Below, in pieces: positions 6,501 to 9,456 of a DNA stretch of 9,456 nucleotides. The notes under the pieces were generated by a model. It saw nothing but the letters and a program-made list of their open reading frames with translations. It ran no database searches and was not told where the DNA came from. The position numbers were made by a program, and so were the translations under genes. The stretch's first letter is position 1, and each line of letters starts with the position of its first letter. The stretch comes from an uncultured Desulfuromonas sp. (GTDB taxonomy: Bacteria; Desulfobacterota; Desulfuromonadia; Desulfuromonadales; Trichloromonadaceae), in the NCBI GenBank assembly GCA_937982495.1, contig CALJLX010000270.1, positions 1 to 9,456 of the forward strand, read 5' to 3'.

Positions 6501-6623
6501 CAGGCTGATGAAAAACGCCCATCTGCGGCGTTGCCCTCATCCTCGTCGTTGCGACGTACCTACAGGTACGCCTCACTCCTCGAATTTCGGGCGCCTTGCA
6601 TCTGGGCATTTTTGATCAGCCTG
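6501..6623. repeat. 123-bp imperfect inverted repeat (MITE-like)
   Basis: The outer nine bases CAGGCTGAT (6501-6509) and ATCAGCCTG (6615-6623) are perfect inverted repeats. Pairing continues inwards: about 21 of the first 25 positions match between the arms, including AAAAA, GCCCA and TGC. The exact centre carries CGTACCT-ac-AGGTACG (6555-6570), so the whole element is symmetrical around about 6562. It has no coding capacity. No clear target-site duplication is seen. I recall similar CATCAGCCTG-ended repeats in Geobacter-type genomes, but this was not searched. Transcribed rightward, the right arm ends in TTTTT and could also act as a terminator. Confidence 0.8.
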
Positions 6624-6663
6624 GGATGAAGGTTTTTGCCGAGACAAATCTTGATAATGAAAA

Positions 6664-6693
6664 AACCGGTGCGCCCCTCGGGGCGCACCGGTT
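6664..6693 (-). terminator. Intrinsic terminator of the biotin carboxylase gene
   Basis: A perfect 14-base-pair stem (6664-6677 with 6680-6693) closes the two-base loop TC. Read on the minus strand it is followed by a run of T, the complement of the six A at 6660-6665, of which two form the stem base. It lies about 50 bases past the minus-strand stop codon at 6745, with the plus-strand terminator hairpin in between. Confidence 0.85.
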
Positions 6694-6702
6694 GTGAAAG
6701 CG

Positions 6703-6734
6703 CGGGCCCCGGAGCGATCCGGGGCCCGTTTTTT
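6703..6734 (+). terminator. Intrinsic terminator for rightward transcription
   Basis: CGGGCCCCGG (6703-6712) pairs perfectly with CCGGGGCCCG (6719-6728). One more A-T pair closes a GCGA loop, a GNRA-type tetraloop. Six T follow (6729-6734). It stops plus-strand transcripts from the zinc-ribbon gene before they enter the convergent carboxylase gene. Confidence 0.88.
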
Positions 6735-6744
6735 GTTTCAATGC

Positions 6745-9456
6745 CTAGAGAATCGCCTTGAGGTAGTCGTTGGTCGTTTCCCGCTTGAGCTTTTCGATTT
6801 CCTTGGAATCGACCTCGACGAATTTCTCGTCCGGCGTGACCTTGAAGATCGGCTGTCCCTTCTGCACGATGCAGCCGTCGGCGTTTTCGATCAGCACCTT
6901 GTCGACGGTGCCGGAGAAGGGGGCGGGTACCTTGTTGAACATCTTCATGACTTCGAGGATGAAGAGCGGCTGCCCCTTCTCGAAATGTTCCCCTTCCTTG
7001 ACGAAAGGCGGCATGCCCGGGGCTTCCTGGGCGTAGTACATGCCGCCGCCGGGGGTGACGATTTCGTCGGCCTTGGTGGCGGGCGGCGGGACCAGCACCT
7101 TTTTCATCGCCGCCTGCAAGTCGAGGTCGGTGAGGTAGTCGGGGATGGTGACTTCCAGATTTTCCTCGACCTTGAAGTCGAAGAAGCTGGTGCGGTCGGC
7201 GATGAGGAAAAGGAGGCCGAGGAGTTCGTTGCCGATTTCGAAACCGAGATGGGCGGCCTGGATCTGCTCCCAGGCGGCCTGATCGAAGCCCCCCTGCGCT
7301 TGCTCCATGCCGAGCAGGGCGTTGAGCTTGACGAACTCCTCCATCTTCAGCCCGAAGACCTTGCGCAGTTCGTCGTAGAAACGCAGCGCCCGTTGCAGCA
7401 GTTCGTCGTCGTGGGACCAGATGATTTCCGCCGCCGGCGCCCCTTCCCGCCAGTTCATGTGCAGATATTCGTAGGTTTCCTGAAGGATGACCAGCGGGTT
7501 GCGCAGCCAGGTCAGCTTGCCGTTTTTGATCTCCAGGTTGTTGCGGTTGATGCTGAGCCAGCCGGAAAGGAGATGGGGATCGTTAAGGAGAATCTCCATC
7601 GGCCGGGTGAGCAGGGTGCCCTTGCGGTCGAGGGTTTCGGAAATGGCCTTGGCCGTTTCGGGATCGGCGCCGTAAAGCTTGGCGAAGTGCTTCTTCATGG
7701 TCAGAAAGGCGTAGACCACGTCGAGCTTGTTCGCTTCCTGCTTGAGCTTGCCGACCATGGTCAGGTAGGGGACGACGAAGCGCGTGGTCGGCTTGGCCAT
7801 GACGTTGCGGCTGAGGAACCAGTTGACCAGGCCGTAATGGAAGGTCAGGTTGGTCGCCAGGTCGGTGCCGGTGAGGGTGGTGGAGCGCAGCACCTTGGCC
7901 AGGTGCTGGTAGCTGTCGAGGCGGTCCTCGCCCTTGGTCAGGAGCAGGGCGATATTCGAGTCGTAGGCGCCGGCCACGGTGTAGCGCATGAAATGGCCGG
8001 TGTCGGGATTGACCAGGCAGATCCCCTGGTCGTCGCGGATCTCCCCTTCGATCGGTTCCGACCAGTAGCGAATGACGCCGCCGGCGCTCGGGGAGAGGGA
8101 GACGTCGGTGGCGTTGAGGCGGGCCTCGACGCCGGCGCCGAAGCGGGGCTGGCGCTCGGGGCGGGGCAGGCGCTCCTTGTGCAGGGCGAGCAGAGCCATG
8201 GCTTCGACCAGCGACTCGACGATGAAGAAGTCCTTTTTGTCCTTGGGATTGGTGAATTTGAGGTTGTAGACCAGCTCGGTGACGCGATGCTCCACCTGGA
8301 TGCGGGTGTTGACCTCCATGAAGTAATAGCGGTCGCGGTCGACGATGCACTCGAAGGTCGAGGCCGAATCGAGGCCGACGGCCTGGCCGAAACGCTCCGA
8401 TTCCTCCTCCATGCGCTTGAGGATGCGCAGATCCGTTTCCAGGGCCTCGGCCTGGACCTTGAGCCCGGCCTTTTTGGCCTTGGCGATTTCCAGGGCCAGG
8501 CCTTCCTGGGTCACGGAGACTTCCAGCAGCTTCTGCTCGTGCATCTGCAGCGAACAGTCGCGGCCGCCAAGGGCGATGCACCAGTCGCCGTTGCCGAGGA
8601 GCTGGATTTCGTTGTGCCGGGTCTGCTCGATGTTGAGCTCGATGAGCAGGTTCTTGTTGTCGCCGACCCCGGCCGCCTTGACTTCGTTGAGCACTTCCCG
8701 CACCAGGGACGGGGCTTCGGCGGCGGCTTTCTTGATTTCCGCCTCGGTGGGTTTCTTTTTGGCCAGCAGCATGGCGCCGAGAATCCGCTGCCCCTTGCCG
8801 CCGCCGCCGCCGATGGCCTTCAGGCGGATGCGGCTGCCGGGATAGTCGCGGAACATCTCGGCGCAGGCCAGCTCGACCTGGGCGCCGAGCTCGTCGATGG
8901 TGAAAAGGTCGATGCCCTTCTCGTAGGAGGCCATGAGGATGTGGCCGGCGAGGGCTTCGAGGGACAGGCTCGTATCATTCAGCGCCTGGTCCTCGCATTT
9001 CAGCCCTTCGGCCTTGACCAGGGCCAGCAGCGCCTCGCGGTTTGGATGCTTGGCCACCAGGGTGCGGGAGGTGATGTTGTCGATGCCCGGGGTAACGGAG
9101 ACGCCGACGTTCAGCGCCGTGCGCTTGGCCTCATCCTTCTTGCCGGCGCCGCGCTGGGTGGCGGAGCAGGGGCCGACGAAGCGCAGGCCCGCGTCCTCGA
9201 TGGCGGCGACGAACTCGTCATCCTCGGCCATGAAGCCGTAGCCGGCGAAGATCGAATCGTAGCCGTTATCCTTGGCGATCTGGATGATCTGGCCGATACG
9301 CTCGACCCGCTCCTCCTTGCTCGCCCCCGAATAGTCGGGCACCCGATGCACCCGGGTCGGGTCGGTGAGCATGCGCAGCTCGGGGGAGAGGGCGTTGGGG
9401 TAGACGATGGAGTCCTTCTCCGAGAGGAGGATGCCGTAATGGGCGATCCCCATCTC
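6745..9456 (-). CDS. Biotin-dependent acyl-CoA carboxylase subunit: biotin carboxylase plus biotinyl domain (5' end outside window)
   Basis: This 903-residue fragment lacks its start, which lies beyond 9456; perhaps 20-60 N-terminal residues are missing. Residues below count from the Met codon at 9453. The ATP-grasp biotin carboxylase domain has a glycine loop (GGGGGKGQR, near 214-222), RDCSLQMHEQK, and the catalytic run EVNTRIQVEH (near 380-388). EARLNATD of the BC C-terminal part follows. About 540-795 is a long region that matches no carboxyltransferase I know and is larger than the usual BT linker domain. The C-terminus is a biotinyl domain with EVMKM, Lys837 (codon 6943-6945) being the biotin site. 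The enzyme would carboxylate biotin with ATP and bicarbonate and needs a separate carboxyltransferase. Propionyl-CoA is a plausible substrate given the nearby mutase, but acetyl-CoA or others cannot be excluded. RDCSLQMHEQK differs from the usual RDCS-Q-RRHQK, while Gln, Lys, the NTR arginine and QVEH are kept. Confidence 0.9.
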   Translation of the reverse strand, partial: EMGIAHYGILLSEKDSIVYPNALSPELRMLTDPTRVHRVPDYSGASKEERVERIGQIIQIAKDNGYDSIFAGYGFMAEDDEFVAAIEDAGLRFVGPCSATQRGAGKKDEAKRTALNVGVSVTPGIDNITSRTLVAKHPNREALLALVKAEGLKCEDQALNDTSLSLEALAGHILMASYEKGIDLFTIDELGAQVELACAEMFRDYPGSRIRLKAIGGGGGKGQRILGAMLLAKKKPTEAEIKKAAAEAPSLVREVLNEVKAAGVGDNKNLLIELNIEQTRHNEIQLLGNGDWCIALGGRDCSLQMHEQKLLEVSVTQEGLALEIAKAKKAGLKVQAEALETDLRILKRMEEESERFGQAVGLDSASTFECIVDRDRYYFMEVNTRIQVEHRVTELVYNLKFTNPKDKKDFFIVESLVEAMALLALHKERLPRPERQPRFGAGVEARLNATDVSLSPSAGGVIRYWSEPIEGEIRDDQGICLVNPDTGHFMRYTVAGAYDSNIALLLTKGEDRLDSYQHLAKVLRSTTLTGTDLATNLTFHYGLVNWFLSRNVMAKPTTRFVVPYLTMVGKLKQEANKLDVVYAFLTMKKHFAKLYGADPETAKAISETLDRKGTLLTRPMEILLNDPHLLSGWLSINRNNLEIKNGKLTWLRNPLVILQETYEYLHMNWREGAPAAEIIWSHDDELLQRALRFYDELRKVFGLKMEEFVKLNALLGMEQAQGGFDQAAWEQIQAAHLGFEIGNELLGLLFLIADRTSFFDFKVEENLEVTIPDYLTDLDLQAAMKKVLVPPPATKADEIVTPGGGMYYAQEAPGMPPFVKEGEHFEKGQPLFILEVMKMFNKVPAPFSGTVDKVLIENADGCIVQKGQPIFKVTPDEKFVEVDSKEIEKLKRETTNDYLKAIL

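Noticed and set aside
6653..6658. GATAAT as a -10 box upstream of 6745
   Set aside because: There is no reasonable -35 box and no gene downstream on that strand; it sits before two terminators.
7583..8581. 332-codon minus-strand frame inside the carboxylase gene
   Set aside because: It is a shifted frame of the real gene, with Arg/Pro/Gly-rich low-complexity product.

Overview
The window is GC-rich bacterial chromosomal DNA. It carries anaerobic acyl-CoA metabolism, two futalosine-pathway menaquinone genes, an XRE-cupin regulator and several intergenic palindromic repeats. This combination fits a Desulfuromonadia-type organism (Desulfuromonas, Geobacter or Pelobacter relatives). That placement is inferred from gene content and repeat style, not from a search.

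Left arm (1-2992, minus strand): a regulator gene (HTH plus cupin) is followed by a complete coenzyme B12-dependent methylmalonyl-CoA mutase. Both lie behind a good sigma70-type promoter near 2964-2992. The mutase interconverts methylmalonyl-CoA and succinyl-CoA, so the pair looks like a self-contained, regulated propionate or odd-chain acyl-CoA module. Two near-perfect palindromes (58-125) lie just downstream of the mutase stop.

Centre (3082-5918, plus strand): a divergent promoter drives a probable three-gene operon. The first gene encodes a 361-residue protein I do not recognise, with a TTG start. The second is futalosine hydrolase (mqnB) and the third is 1,4-dihydroxy-6-naphthoate synthase (mqnD); their ends overlap by 4 bases. 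These are two steps of the futalosine route to menaquinone, the quinone of anaerobic respiration.

Intergenic 5919-6287: a C-rich stretch, a strong hairpin, a probable terminator and then a new promoter. This promoter serves a 70-residue zinc-ribbon protein (6288-6500). Its stop codon directly abuts a 123-bp imperfect inverted repeat (6501-6623) that looks like a miniature repeat element.

Right arm (6664-9456): two strong hairpins form a crossed pair of terminators between the convergent genes. Beyond them, on the minus strand and running off the right edge, is a large biotin-dependent carboxylase subunit: biotin carboxylase, a roughly 250-residue undefined middle region and a C-terminal biotinyl domain. 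It could supply the methylmalonyl-CoA used by the mutase, but its acyl substrate cannot be read from this fragment.

I see no tRNA, rRNA, CRISPR array, transposase or phage gene. The least explained items are the unknown first gene of the mqn operon, the divergent architecture of the carboxylase subunit and the family of palindromic repeats.
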